DNA of 45,946 nt from Nitrospira sp. (GCA_030653545.1 JAURZE010000004.1:1-45946); one strand, 5' to 3'; shown: positions 24,066 to 32,256, counted from the first letter of the stretch. Notes: a model not told the origin generated them from the letters alone. Numbers and translations: made by a program.

Positions 24066-24707
24066 ATGAAGAGAGCTGAGACCTATCACGCCATACCATT
24101 CACGCTGCACGGCCTGCAGGGAATTTCTGACCGCACGGTTGATATGCATCTGGCTCTGTACGAAGGCTATGTCAAAGCGACCAATGATTTGAACGAACAT
24201 ATTTGGGCTCTTTTGCAAGATGGCAAGGTGGATCATGAGGAAATGCCGGCCTACTCGGAACTGACCAGGCGATTGGGATTTGAATACAACGGGATGGCGC
24301 TCCATGAGTATTACTTCGGGAATTTGACACCGGGAGGGTCGGATCGTCCCGGCGGCCACTCCGCGTTTGCCCAAGCGGCGGAGAGCAGCCATGGAAGTGT
24401 GGATCTGTGGAAAATGGATTTTAGCAGTGTGGGCAAGTTGCGCGGGGTGGGCTGGGCGGTGTGCTATCTGAACCCGGTGAACGGGCTCCTGTCCAATCGC
24501 TGGATCAGTCTCCACGAACATGGCGCGATGGTGGGATTAGTTCCTATCCTCGTGATGGATGTGTGGGAGCATGCGTATCTGCTCGATTATAAGCCTGTAG
24601 AGCGGGGGGCCTATATCGAGGCGTTTTTCTCCAATATCGATTGGAAGGCGGTAGAGAGCCGGTTGCAACTCGGGGTGCCGGCCCTTGCAGGATCCGGCCA
24701 ACGGTAA
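24066..24707 (+). CDS. Fe/Mn-type superoxide dismutase
   Basis: A 213-residue enzyme from ATG 24066, behind AGAGGAGAC. Motifs are DMHLALYEGYVKATNDL (first His ligand), FEYNGMALHEYYFGNL (second His), GVGWAVCYLNP and the family signature DVWEHAYLLDYKPVERGAYI (Asp and His ligands). It dismutates superoxide to peroxide and oxygen. No signal peptide, so cytoplasmic. Fe versus Mn preference cannot be settled by eye. It has its own class II promoter and is followed by a ferritin-like gene, so both may belong to an oxidative-stress response. Confidence 0.9.
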   Translation: MKRAETYHAIPFTLHGLQGISDRTVDMHLALYEGYVKATNDLNEHIWALLQDGKVDHEEMPAYSELTRRLGFEYNGMALHEYYFGNLTPGGSDRPGGHSAFAQAAESSHGSVDLWKMDFSSVGKLRGVGWAVCYLNPVNGLLSNRWISLHEHGAMVGLVPILVMDVWEHAYLLDYKPVERGAYIEAFFSNIDWKAVESRLQLGVPALAGSGQR

Positions 24708-24810
24708 GGTGAAATAGGAAAGACAATGGGATCGTGCTTTGTTTATGGGGCAATCTCTATGACCTGGCACCATCAACTCGATTTAATGACCGAAGGCGGA
24801 GGAACGACCT

Positions 24811-25341
24811 ATGAAGACGAATCAAGGCATGACGGATGTTGGAACACTTCGGGCGCGGGCCCGTAAGGATATTCAGGACGGCGCGATGACCGCCGGGTAT
24901 CCGGCGACGCCGGATGCCGTTATTCACGCGTTGAACGAAGCGCTTGCGACGGAAATCGTTTGCGTGCTGCGGTATCGGCGGCACTACTTCATGGCTTCCG
25001 GACTCAGCTCTGAGAGCGTAAAGGCGGAGTTTCTTCAGCATGCCATCGAAGAGCAAGGCCATGCTGACCAGCTTGCCCAACGTATTGTGCAGCTGGGAGG
25101 AGAACCGAATCTTTCGCCGGAAGGATTGCTGAGCCGCAGTCACTCCGAATACGTGGAAGGGGAGTCCATCACGGATATGATTAAGGAAGATTTGATTGCC
25201 GAGCGCATCGCCATCGACAGCTATCGGGAGATGATTCTCCATCTCGTCCAGGAGGATCCCACGACCAAGCGAATGCTGGAAGGGATCCTGGCCGTCGAAG
25301 AGGAGCATGCGGAAGACCTGGCCAGTCTATTGAAAAAGTGA
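24811..25341 (+). CDS. Ferritin-like (bacterioferritin/Dps-type) di-iron protein, copy 1
   Basis: A 176-residue protein from ATG 24811, behind GGAGGAAC. A four-helix ferritin-like bundle is shown by ALATEIVCVLRYRRHYFMAS, HAIEEQGHADQLAQRI, EDLIAERIAIDSYREM and AVEEEHAEDLASLL; these supply Glu and ExxH iron ligands. The family stores iron or consumes peroxide. It follows the superoxide dismutase by 103 bases and is paralogous to the protein at 44155, with conserved TLRARAR near the start. Confidence 0.87.
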   Translation: MKTNQGMTDVGTLRARARKDIQDGAMTAGYPATPDAVIHALNEALATEIVCVLRYRRHYFMASGLSSESVKAEFLQHAIEEQGHADQLAQRIVQLGGEPNLSPEGLLSRSHSEYVEGESITDMIKEDLIAERIAIDSYREMILHLVQEDPTTKRMLEGILAVEEEHAEDLASLLKK

Positions 25342-25382
25342 CCCGTCACGATTGTGTGCCGCAACTAAAGGATGGCACCGTC

Positions 25383-25775
25383 ATGGGTGGGTATCAACTC
25401 AAGGAGCGATGGGGGCAGTTGGCGAGTGACCTGCGACAGCAGTGGGTCAAGTTTCGGGAGGCACATTTAGTCCAGGACGAAAAATATGACGGGAACGCCG
25501 TCGGTCAATTCCCACGGCCCTATGGCGATACATGGGGAAATTCTGAAACGGGCCAACGAATGGGAGCAGTGGTTTCACCCGAGGCCCATGGAGAAGTGGA
25601 TGCAATCACGGAACTCTCCATGCAAGACCGTGACACTGTGAGCCTCCCCATATCTGAGAAAGAGCTCGCCCTGACCACTCGAATGGACACGACAATCGAT
25701 ACGGCTTTGCTGTCAGGTGGAGTGCTGCCCGGAGGGGCCGGGGACCGCCGATCACGCGGTTCCAGTATGGGGTGA
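25383..25775 (+). CDS. Hypothetical hydrophilic protein
   Basis: A 130-residue product from ATG 25383, about ten bases from AAAGGA; a longer GTG frame overlaps the ferritin-like stop. The N-terminus YQLKERWGQLASDLRQQWVK recalls CsbD-type helices (compare QLKGKWKQFKGELKQQYGK in the csbD genes) but the rest is Gly- and Asp-rich and probably disordered. It ends in a hairpin (25776-25794). No known domain. Confidence 0.5.
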   Translation: MGGYQLKERWGQLASDLRQQWVKFREAHLVQDEKYDGNAVGQFPRPYGDTWGNSETGQRMGAVVSPEAHGEVDAITELSMQDRDTVSLPISEKELALTTRMDTTIDTALLSGGVLPGGAGDRRSRGSSMG

Positions 25776-26000
25776 GCCGGCCGTCAGAGCCGGCACCAAC
25801 ATGCCTCGCCGAGGCCGTGTACTGTCAGCTCGCCCATCGTATTGCGCGATGATCACGAAGTCACACTCTCGAATTTCTCTCTCCTCCTTCGGCCCAGTCC
25901 TCATCTGCGAATAGACGAATCCGGTCAGTTCCGGATCCCCGGTGTGCCCAGAAGAGTGCTCCGGGCGTATCGCAAAATAATCCCGTGCTAAATGAGAAGC
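25776..26000. other. Intergenic region with a GC hairpin
   Basis: A six-bp hairpin, GCCGGC (25776-25781) and GCCGGC (25789-25794) around a seven-base loop, lies at the gene end. Beyond it no reliable gene is seen; a minus-strand frame over 25752-26024 is discussed as rejected. Confidence 0.4.
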
Positions 26001-26043
26001 TGAGCAATTGTGACCAGCAGGCATCTGCCGGGACGCGTAGTCT
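26001..26043 (+). promoter_or_regulatory. Class II Crp/Fnr-type promoter of the 26084-27853 cluster
   Basis: TGAGCAATTGTGACCA (26001-26016) equals the consensus; TAGTCT (26038-26043) is at the standard offset. Start near 26050, 34 bases before ATG 26084. Confidence 0.75.
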
Positions 26044-26083
26044 AAGAATCGAGAGAGACTGTAGCTATGAAGGAGATACTGCC

Positions 26084-26248
26084 ATGAAAATCACACCATG
26101 CATTGGAAAGCCAAGGACCCATCGGCGGGTATTTGCCGCATCACGCGCCGTTACGTTTATCGCAGCTCGTAAGTTTATGAAGCTGGCGGCCTCAAGCCTG
26201 GGTGGAGCGCAATCCGCTCCGTTCGCAGCACAGGGTCTGCCGCAATGA
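26084..26248 (+). CDS. Small basic protein of unknown function
   Basis: A 54-residue product starting at ATG 26084 behind AAGGAG. It is Arg/Lys/Ala-rich (KPRTHRRVFAASRAVTFIAA) with a short hydrophobic stretch. No family is recognised. Its stop overlaps the start of the 26245 gene (ATGA), so it may serve to couple translation of the downstream membrane protein; it is first in a class II promoter transcript. Confidence 0.55.
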   Translation: MKITPCIGKPRTHRRVFAASRAVTFIAARKFMKLAASSLGGAQSAPFAAQGLPQ

Positions 26249-26649
26249 TCGTCGAGATTGCACTCTGTGTCATCGCGGCCGCCCTTTCGGTGATGGCCAT
26301 CGCTCTGGCCGCTCTGTCGATGCAGATCAAGAATGCGCTGGTCGTCTCGGAAACTGTGTTGGCGAATCTGAATCGGGAGCTGCCGTCGATGCTCGCTGAG
26401 ATGCGGGCGGCGGTTGAGCGGGTGAACGTGCTGGTCGACCAGACAAGGGGCGGAGTCGCGCACGCGGTGGTGTTGCTGCATATGGCGGGAACGCTGGGTG
26501 ACACGCTGCAACTGGTTCAGCGCACGGTGCAAGGGAAAGGCCGGTCGGTGTTGGCCCGTCTGGCCGGTGTAGTCAGTGGAGTGAGGGCCGCGACAAACGT
26601 GTTGAAACAACGCATGCATCATGAAGGAGGGGCATCCAATGGCACATGA
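26245..26649 (+). CDS. DUF948-like single-pass membrane protein
   Basis: A 134-residue protein starting at ATG 26245, overlapping the previous stop. Residues 1-28 are a transmembrane helix (MIVEIALCVIAAALSVMAIA), then a long cytoplasmic amphipathic helix (LANLNRELPSMLAEMRAAVE to VNVLVDQT) and a second, Val/Gly-rich helix. The pattern fits DUF948/YtxG-type proteins, often next to YtxH genes, as here. Possible role in general-stress membrane organisation; this is family-level inference. Confidence 0.65.
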   Translation: MIVEIALCVIAAALSVMAIALAALSMQIKNALVVSETVLANLNRELPSMLAEMRAAVERVNVLVDQTRGGVAHAVVLLHMAGTLGDTLQLVQRTVQGKGRSVLARLAGVVSGVRAATNVLKQRMHHEGGASNGT

Positions 26650-26959
26650 CAAAGAGTTCTCGGCGGGCACAATGGCGCTGCTGTTTTTGAGTGGAGCGGC
26701 CATTGGCGCCGGTGTCGCGCTGCTGCTGGCGCCGCAATCGGGTCGTCAGGCACAGGATCAGTTACGGGGATACGCGCGGCGGGCTCAGGACGGTTTGCAT
26801 GAATTCGTCGAGCAGGCATCTGAGGCGATTGCTCAGACAGTAGAAGAAGGCCAGGAGTTGCTTAAAGCGAAATCATCGGTGGTGGCTGAAGCGATCGGAA
26901 CCGCCGGTGATCGACTGAGGGAAGAGCGAGAGCGCATGGCCGGACCCAAAAAGATCTAA
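26639..26959 (+). CDS. YtxH-domain protein
   Basis: A 106-residue protein from ATG 26639, behind GGAGGGG. It begins with a membrane-associated hydrophobic segment, MALLFLSGAAIGAGVALLLA, followed by PQSGRQAQDQL, the YtxH signature. A charged helical tail follows. YtxH proteins are small general-stress proteins of unknown mechanism. It overlaps the end of the DUF948-like gene by 11 bases, so the two are cotranslated. Confidence 0.8.
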   Translation: MAHDKEFSAGTMALLFLSGAAIGAGVALLLAPQSGRQAQDQLRGYARRAQDGLHEFVEQASEAIAQTVEEGQELLKAKSSVVAEAIGTAGDRLREERERMAGPKKI

Positions 26960-27019
26960 GTCTTGTCGGTAGGAACGAGCGTTGCGAGCAGTGTGCCGCA
27001 TGGCAGTAGACGACGTGCC

Positions 27020-27038
27020 CCGGCAAATCATTTGCCGG
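27020..27038 (+). other. Hairpin between the YtxH and DUF1328 genes
   Basis: CCGGCAAA (27020-27027) pairs with TTTGCCGG (27031-27038) around three bases. It lies before a new ribosome-binding site and could attenuate or stabilise the polycistronic transcript. Confidence 0.45.
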
Positions 27039-27068
27039 AACGCGCTTAAGTCAAGAAGGAGGATTCTC

Positions 27069-27236
27069 ATGTTGTACTACGCGCTGGTATTTCTCTTGGT
27101 GGGTCTCGTGGCTGGTGTGCTGGGTGTCACGGGAGTCGCAGCGATCGCGACGCAGATCTCCTGGATCTTATTTGTCATCGGGATCGTGCTGCTCCTCGTT
27201 CATGTGGTCAAGGGGCAAACCCCACGCGTGACCTAG
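27069..27236 (+). CDS. DUF1328 small membrane protein
   Basis: A 55-residue protein from ATG 27069, behind AAGAAGGAGG. Two transmembrane helices, MLYYALVFLLVGLVAGVLG and AIATQISWILFVIGIVLLLV, with the conserved FLLVGLVAGVLGVTGVA core of DUF1328 (YtjA-like) proteins. Function is unknown. It is part of the stress-type membrane cluster started by the promoter at 26001. Confidence 0.85.
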   Translation: MLYYALVFLLVGLVAGVLGVTGVAAIATQISWILFVIGIVLLLVHVVKGQTPRVT

Positions 27237-27291
27237 CGCAAGAGCAGGTTCCGCGTCGGACGGCAATGGTTTCATACCGTGGGAGGGCAGC

Positions 27292-27756
27292 ATGGCACGC
27301 ATGATTGACGTGACGGGTGTGTGTGGGATGGTAGTCGTTCTTGCGAGCGCCTTATCGGTGTCGGGCTGTAATACGAGCAAAGCGACGGTCGATACGTTTG
27401 CCAAATTCACCTCGAGTACCAGTCCGGGGGAGTATTTCAATGCCGATGGCCTGGTCACTGACAGCCAAAAGGCGCAGTTGTTTGCGGCCGTCGCGTTTGA
27501 AAATATCGAGCAGAATATTGCGCGCGGAGACGGTGAGTATCTCACCTCTCTCGTCGCCCTCATGAAAATACCGGCAGGCGAGCAGGCGGCATTTCGGGCC
27601 CGCGCGCAGAGTCAGTATCCCACCTTATTCGCATCCGATGGCCGCACCGCAGAGCGCCTGTTGTCGGCGCTGAGTGGGAAGGAGAATTCGACCCACTCGT
27701 CAGGGGGAACCGGCAGCATGGAGCCTGTTGTGACGACCGCCGTCGTGTCGAGGTAA
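27292..27756 (+). CDS. Lipoprotein of unknown function (DUF3015-like)
   Basis: A 154-residue product from ATG 27292 behind GGGAGGG. The signal ends at a lipobox (LSVSGCNTS). The mature part has TFAKFTSSTSPG, then helices with FAAVAFENIEQNIARGDGEY and LVALMKIPAGEQAAFRAR. The ENIEQNIARGDGEYL-type stretch resembles a family sometimes labelled DUF3015; that name is tentative. It is followed by a tiny membrane-protein gene. Confidence 0.6.
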   Translation: MARMIDVTGVCGMVVVLASALSVSGCNTSKATVDTFAKFTSSTSPGEYFNADGLVTDSQKAQLFAAVAFENIEQNIARGDGEYLTSLVALMKIPAGEQAAFRARAQSQYPTLFASDGRTAERLLSALSGKENSTHSSGGTGSMEPVVTTAVVSR

Positions 27757-27760
27757 GCGT

Positions 27761-27853
27761 ATGGGTGTCTTGGGTAAAAGTCTCGTGCTGTGGGTGCTTG
27801 GAGTGCCGGCCGGCATTCTTGTGGTGCTGTGGCTCGTAGGCGTGCTCCGGTAA
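27761..27853 (+). CDS. Tiny single-pass membrane protein (copy 1)
   Basis: A 30-residue frame from ATG 27761 (five bases after the previous stop codon): MGVLGKSLVLWVLGVPAGIL plus VVLWLVGVLR. It is one hydrophobic helix with LWVLGVP at its core. A clear relative, with LWLLGVP, lies at 44745. Tiny LLGVP proteins of this kind occur next to stress-type membrane genes; their function is unknown. Two matching copies make it unlikely to be chance. Confidence 0.7.
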   Translation: MGVLGKSLVLWVLGVPAGILVVLWLVGVLR

Positions 27854-27923
27854 GGAGCGTGACGGCCACGGCGCATCGGGTCCGGTAGTCGATGTTCTTA
27901 ACTGTGTTCTGGAGGAGGATACC

Positions 27924-28310
27924 ATGTTGGTTCTTAGATTGTTCATTGTGGGTGGAGTGATGGCGGTCGGCGCATTCACGGTCCAGGCTGCGGACTTGGA
28001 AATGAAAGTGATCGATAAGAATTGCACGATCGAAATATTCGATGACACGAAATACGATGCCGACGATCCGCACTTGCTCATTCAGGGGCCGAAGGAGTTC
28101 GCCTCGTTGAAAGATGTGAGCGGCCGGAACTGGAACAACGACATTCAGAGCGTCATCGTCGGCTCGAATGCCACGGTCCATGCGTTTAAGGACAAGGACT
28201 TCCGTGGGACGGAGATCGCTTTTGCGCCGGGCCAACGTGTGCCGGATCTGTCCAAGCTTGACATGTCCAACGACATCGAGTCGATGAAGGTGACCTGCGG
28301 GACGAACTGA
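27924..28310 (+). CDS. Secreted beta/gamma-crystallin-like protein
   Basis: A 128-residue product from ATG 27924, behind GGAGGAGG. After a signal peptide (to about VQAADLE) it has one Greek-key-like domain: TIEIFDDTKYDADDPHLLIQ and ATVHAFKDKDFRGTEIAFAPG, ending in DIESMKVTCG. DFRG-T/S is the usual position of the calcium-binding D/N-rich motif in crystallins, though the N/D-x-S/T-S signature is not fully clear. Two cysteines may form a disulfide. Extracytoplasmic; function unknown. Confidence 0.7.
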   Translation: MLVLRLFIVGGVMAVGAFTVQAADLEMKVIDKNCTIEIFDDTKYDADDPHLLIQGPKEFASLKDVSGRNWNNDIQSVIVGSNATVHAFKDKDFRGTEIAFAPGQRVPDLSKLDMSNDIESMKVTCGTN

Positions 28311-28377
28311 CGAAGGCTATCGTCCTGAGCGAATGAGATGGTTCTAAGTCGACAGCGAATCGGGATATCTCATGCCA

Positions 28378-28407
28378 GTCCGGCCAGTCCTCACGGACTG
28401 GCCGGAC
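28378..28407. terminator. Perfect 13-bp stem-loop
   Basis: GTCCGGCCAGTCC (28378-28390) pairs fully with GGACTGGCCGGAC (28395-28407) around a TCAC loop. It lies 67 bases after the crystallin-like gene. No T-tract on either side. It is the longest perfect hairpin I saw. Confidence 0.6.
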
Positions 28408-28563
28408 CGGGCCGTGCCTGCGTGGTAACCGTCGCCGGTAGATCCCGTAGAGGAGTTCAGATTCGGCCAGGTATTGATAAAGGGCGGGATGAATTCATGC
28501 GCATGGGCAATCGTCTCACAGTGGCACATACGAAGACGAGTACTCTGCCCCAGGAGGTTTATT

Positions 28564-29298
28564 ATGCGCACACATGTAGCCGTATCGATCATAGTTCTCG
28601 GGCTGGCAACTTTCACAGTTGGGTGCGCCTCACTGGAGTCCCCCGGCGGTAGCAGGATGGCCGATCAGTCGAACCATCAACGGTTGAAAAGCTCCTCGCC
28701 TGTTATCGCCGTCGTGGATGGCGTCACCCTCGTCGAGCCATCCGGCTACTCCCCCACGGAAGTGGTGAAGCATACAATCAACGATGTACTCTGGATCCTC
28801 GGAAATGAGGCGCTGAAGCAACCGGGCCGCTCTGAGGATCGCCGCCAGGAAATTGAACAGGTCATTAGACGTCGCGTCAGCTATGCGCACATGGCCCAGC
28901 AGGCTTTGGGCGTCCCGTGGGTGAAGCTCAGTGACCTGGAGCGGCAGGAGTTTGTGGGCCTGTTCGTGGCGTTGCTGCGGGATAGGGTTGCCAACCAGAT
29001 CGACCAGTATTACGACGAGCAGGTCTTCTATCTGGTTGAGCGGCGTGATGGCAACTTTGCCGAGCTCAGGACCAACTTGATTGGTCCCAAAGTTGATACC
29101 TTATTGGACTTCCGGTTAGAGAACCACTCCGGTGAATGGCTCGTGTACGATGTGGAGGTCGATCATGCGAGCATCGTCAGCAACTATCGTTCGCAGTTTA
29201 CCTGCATTGTCCGTGATCTGTCCTACGCCGGCCTCGTGGAGAAGATGAAGCAGAGCGGGGGCCTCGTGAAATCGTTTGAAACGATCGCCTCGCGATAG
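28564..29298 (+). CDS. MlaC/Ttg2D-family lipid-binding protein (lipoprotein form)
   Basis: A 244-residue protein from ATG 28564, behind CAGGAGG. The signal ends in a lipobox (FTVGCAS), unlike the usual soluble periplasmic MlaC. The MlaC domain is seen from LWILGNEALKQPG to VYDVEVDHASIVSNYRSQF, with REWVVYDV-like end and helix-rich front. MlaC carries phospholipid between the inner and outer membranes. No other mla genes are in the window, so it may act as an orphan or with a distant transporter. Confidence 0.8.
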   Translation: MRTHVAVSIIVLGLATFTVGCASLESPGGSRMADQSNHQRLKSSSPVIAVVDGVTLVEPSGYSPTEVVKHTINDVLWILGNEALKQPGRSEDRRQEIEQVIRRRVSYAHMAQQALGVPWVKLSDLERQEFVGLFVALLRDRVANQIDQYYDEQVFYLVERRDGNFAELRTNLIGPKVDTLLDFRLENHSGEWLVYDVEVDHASIVSNYRSQFTCIVRDLSYAGLVEKMKQSGGLVKSFETIASR

Positions 29299-29460
29299 AG
29301 CGGTCGTCCAGGTCTGCTCGCCGGACGGGGGTGGCTGTGTGTCTCGCAGGGGTGAGACGGTGGAAAGCCGGTGTGTCCCTGTGGCACCCTCGGGAACACA
29401 GGTGGGGGAGTTGGCCATCCTGCCGTATTCTGTTCATTTGGGAAGCGTTGAGTCGAACCT

Positions 29461-30747
29461 ATGCAGTGGTATGCGGCGGTCGTCGGTCTCCTCGTGTCTT
29501 GCTCCCTGGGGTGCAGCGCTCCGCCTGTCCCTCGTAGTTCTTCCTCTGAGCTGTCACGCGACGCGATCATTGTGGTCACCGGCTACTACGGGACCAAACT
29601 CGCGCGTGTCGACAATGGAGACCTTCTCTGGGTCACCGCATCCCAAGCCCTCGGCGGCTCACAATCTCTGATTCTTCCGTTGGCCGATCTGGGGTTCGAC
29701 GGAGTCGCCGTTCGACCGAGCGGGATTCTGGATGCAGTCAGCGTGATCCCCTGGCTCTATTCGGTCGAGCTATATAAGCCGCTTCTTGACCGGTTGCATG
29801 AGTTACGGGAGGGGCACGTCTCGATCAGCCCATTGAACTACGACTGGCGTCTGGATCTCATGGATGCCGTTCGCATGTTGAGCATCGAAGTCCGGCGTCT
29901 GAGATCCTCGGGGTATCGGCACATCGCGATCGTTGCCCATAGTATGGGTGGGTTAATCGTCAGTTATTATCTTCGCTACGGCGCGCAAGACCTGGACGCG
30001 GCCGTGGAAACCTGGGAAGGCGCCGAGCAAGTCGACCAGGTGGTGATGGCTGGTGTCCCCTTTCAAGGATCCATGTGGTCCTTTCGCAATATGCAATACG
30101 GCAAGCGGATTGGGCTCAACCGTTCACTGTTGGACCAACAGGCGATGGCGTCCTTTCCCGCTTCCTATTTTACGTTGCCGGTGTTGGAAGAGGATGTGCT
30201 CCTGACTGCTGCCAAGCAGCCAATCAGAGGACTAATTCATTCGACGATGCACTGGCGCGAACAGGGGTGGGGATTGCTGAAGGATACGCAGTCGGCGCCC
30301 ACCCTCATGGTCGCAAAGCGCGCGGCCTATACCGCCTACTGGCTGAATCGAACGCAACGGTTCTTCGATCTCCTCCATGCTCCTTCCGCCGTGCCGAACG
30401 ATCGACCGATTCCGGTGCTCTATCTCTATGCCGAAGGGCTGCCGACGCTTGCCGGCGGAATCTGGATACCGGAGGAGGCCGGACGGCGGCAGAATAATGT
30501 GGTGTTTGACGAGGAGCAATTCCACACGCGCCTTCCCGATCTCGCCCCAGAACTCGTCCAGGGTGATGGAGATGGGACGGTCACCGTCCGATCTGCTTTA
30601 CTGCCGTCGGCCTACGAGAAGGCCTTACATGTCACCACCCGGCGCTTGCGGGTGGAACATATGGAATTGGTGACTGGCCGGGAGGGCCGCTGCCAGATCG
30701 CCGGCTTTCTGCAGACGCAACCCCAAGCCGCTTGTAGCCGCAAGTAG
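29461..30747 (+). CDS. Lipoprotein lipase/acyltransferase (LCAT/PDAT-like)
   Basis: A 428-residue alpha/beta hydrolase with a lipobox (CSLGCSA). The oxyanion/nucleophile motif is AHSMGG with Ser161; the Asp/His part follows GDGDGTVTVRSALL and HMELVTGREG. The order matches LCAT/PDAT-type acyltransferases and lipases, which transfer or release acyl chains from phospholipids. With the MlaC gene just upstream (162 bases) it could act on envelope phospholipids. Substrate is inferred, not shown. ATG 29461 is the first Met; its ribosome-binding site is weak. Confidence 0.75.
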   Translation: MQWYAAVVGLLVSCSLGCSAPPVPRSSSSELSRDAIIVVTGYYGTKLARVDNGDLLWVTASQALGGSQSLILPLADLGFDGVAVRPSGILDAVSVIPWLYSVELYKPLLDRLHELREGHVSISPLNYDWRLDLMDAVRMLSIEVRRLRSSGYRHIAIVAHSMGGLIVSYYLRYGAQDLDAAVETWEGAEQVDQVVMAGVPFQGSMWSFRNMQYGKRIGLNRSLLDQQAMASFPASYFTLPVLEEDVLLTAAKQPIRGLIHSTMHWREQGWGLLKDTQSAPTLMVAKRAAYTAYWLNRTQRFFDLLHAPSAVPNDRPIPVLYLYAEGLPTLAGGIWIPEEAGRRQNNVVFDEEQFHTRLPDLAPELVQGDGDGTVTVRSALLPSAYEKALHVTTRRLRVEHMELVTGREGRCQIAGFLQTQPQAACSRK

Positions 30748-30857
30748 CGGTCCGCCGAAGGGCTCCTACTCTTCATCCGCGAAGGATCTTGTTCCGTCGA
30801 GCGTTCTTCTGCTTGTTCCAACGCTGCGAGTCTCTGCGCTACGCCAGATCCCTTAAG

Positions 30858-30900
30858 TGAACAATTGTGAACAGATCCTTCCTCAGCAGGAGAATAGTCT
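30858..30900 (+). promoter_or_regulatory. Class II Crp/Fnr-type promoter of the 30937 gene
   Basis: TGAACAATTGTGAACA (30858-30873) and TAGTCT (30895-30900) at the standard offset. Start near 30907, leader about 30 bases. Confidence 0.75.
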
Positions 30901-30936
30901 GCCCCGCAGCTGTTATTTACATCAAGGAGAAGAATG

Positions 30937-31854
30937 ATGCGTACAAAAATGGTGCTCGGTTCGCTGGCATTGAGTCTCGTGGTTCTGACCTCCGGCGGGT
31001 ATGCGGCCGACGTGGCCCCACCTCCAAACGTCACACATCTAAAGGTCAGCGGGGTTGTCTCCAAAGTGCAATCGGGGTTGACCACCATTAAGACGTCCTG
31101 GGGGTCGATGACCATCGCCTCGAATGTCGCGCCCAAGCACCTTGTGGTCGGAGAAGAAGTGGACATGCAGATCAGCGGAAACAACGCTGTCATCGATGTC
31201 CATCGAAAGGGAGACCCTGCTCATGCCCATCGGTATGGGTCGGGCAATCTGGCCTATACCTCATCGGATCGCAAAGAAATCAAACTCTGGACCCCGGAGG
31301 GGGAAAAGACGTTTGACGTGCAAGCCGGACGATCGAAGATGTCGTCACTTGAAGAAGGGGCGCCTGTGACGGTCGAACTAAACGAGGCCGGGAAGATGAT
31401 CGATATCCATCGTTTCGCCATGGAGATGAATTTCGACGAGCGCCCACGCGCCATGCCGGGAAATGTCATTCAAGTAAATGGCACGGTGACGAAGATCCAG
31501 TCAGGCCTCATCTATATCAAGACGCCTGCCGGGCAATCCACCATCAGCGCGAATACCGCTCCTGCCGACGCGGCGGTGGGTGACGAGGTCTCGCTCTGGA
31601 TCAATGACGAGAATATGGTGATCGACCATCACGGAAAAGAGAAACATAAGCAAGGTCTGCACCGGCTGATTTACGGAAAGCTGATTTATACCGGGACCAC
31701 CAAGAATCAGATCAAGCTGTCCACTCCGGAAGGCGAGAGGCTGTTCCCGCTGGAGCGGATGGAGGTCAAGACGAAACCGATCCCCGAAGGTTCCAACATC
31801 GTGGTGGAGTTGAACGAAGAGGGGACGGTGATCGACTTGCGGAAGGTGCAATGA
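30937..31854 (+). CDS. Secreted four-unit OB-like repeat protein
   Basis: A 305-residue product; ATG 30937 is seven bases from AAGGAG (ATG 30934 is only four). After a signal peptide there are four similar beta units. Units 1 and 3 are near duplicates: VSGVVSKVQSGLTTIKTSWG and VNGTVTKIQSGLIYIKTPAG; units 2 and 4 match too (LAYTSSDRKEIKLWTPEGEK, LIYTGTTKNQIKLSTPEGER). So a two-unit block was duplicated. Each ends in a VIDVH/MIDIH-like motif with His/Asp. Relatives are at 16875 and 40148. Periplasmic; function unknown. Confidence 0.75.
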   Translation: MRTKMVLGSLALSLVVLTSGGYAADVAPPPNVTHLKVSGVVSKVQSGLTTIKTSWGSMTIASNVAPKHLVVGEEVDMQISGNNAVIDVHRKGDPAHAHRYGSGNLAYTSSDRKEIKLWTPEGEKTFDVQAGRSKMSSLEEGAPVTVELNEAGKMIDIHRFAMEMNFDERPRAMPGNVIQVNGTVTKIQSGLIYIKTPAGQSTISANTAPADAAVGDEVSLWINDENMVIDHHGKEKHKQGLHRLIYGKLIYTGTTKNQIKLSTPEGERLFPLERMEVKTKPIPEGSNIVVELNEEGTVIDLRKVQ

Positions 31855-31885
31855 TCACATAAAAGTATTGGGTGGAGCGGTGATG

Positions 31886-31919
31886 CCGGAGTCATCATGG
31901 ACTGTCGTGATGGCTCCGG
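31886..31919 (+). terminator. Long hairpin after the OB-repeat gene
   Basis: CCGGAG (31886-31891) pairs with CTCCGG (31914-31919) and CATCA (31893-31897) with TGATG (31908-31912), with single mismatches between. It lies 32 bases after the stop. No strong T-tract. Confidence 0.5.
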
Positions 31920-31975
31920 TGCCAGGCTAGCTAAACAAAATAGTATGTGGGTAATTGGGACAAGGAGGGCAGCTA

Positions 31976-32212
31976 ATGGATAAGCCAATCATTGCAGCGA
32001 AAGAGCCGGCCGTGGTCACGCTGGAGCCGGGCACCTACCACTGGTGTCAATGCGGTCGCTCAAAGACGCAACCGTTTTGTGACGGATCCCATGCAGGCAC
32101 TCAGTTCAGTCCGGTCGAGTTTGTGATGACGGAGAAGAAACAAGTCGCTTTGTGCCAGTGCAAGCAGACGCAGACGGCACCGTACTGCGACGGTACGCAT
32201 AAGACGCTCTGA
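31976..32212 (+). CDS. CDGSH iron-sulfur domain protein (two motifs)
   Basis: A 78-residue protein from ATG 31976, behind AAGGAGGGC. It has two CDGSH-type clusters: CQCGRSKTQPFCDGSH and CQCKQTQTAPYCDGTH, each of the C-x-C-x8-CDG(S/T)H form that binds a [2Fe-2S] cluster through three Cys and one His. Two-motif bacterial members act in redox or electron transfer, role otherwise open. It is the only gene between the OB protein and the degraded region 32213-32943. No class II site is seen upstream. Confidence 0.88.
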   Translation: MDKPIIAAKEPAVVTLEPGTYHWCQCGRSKTQPFCDGSHAGTQFSPVEFVMTEKKQVALCQCKQTQTAPYCDGTHKTL

Positions 32213-32256
32213 GTCTTGCACGGTAATTGAAAGCGCGTGTTACCTGTATGCCGCAA

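Noticed and set aside
25752-26024. Minus-strand frame with protein-like composition
   Set aside because: Its start lies inside the promoter at 26001, no ribosome-binding site, no family recognised; it could be a remnant but cannot be supported.
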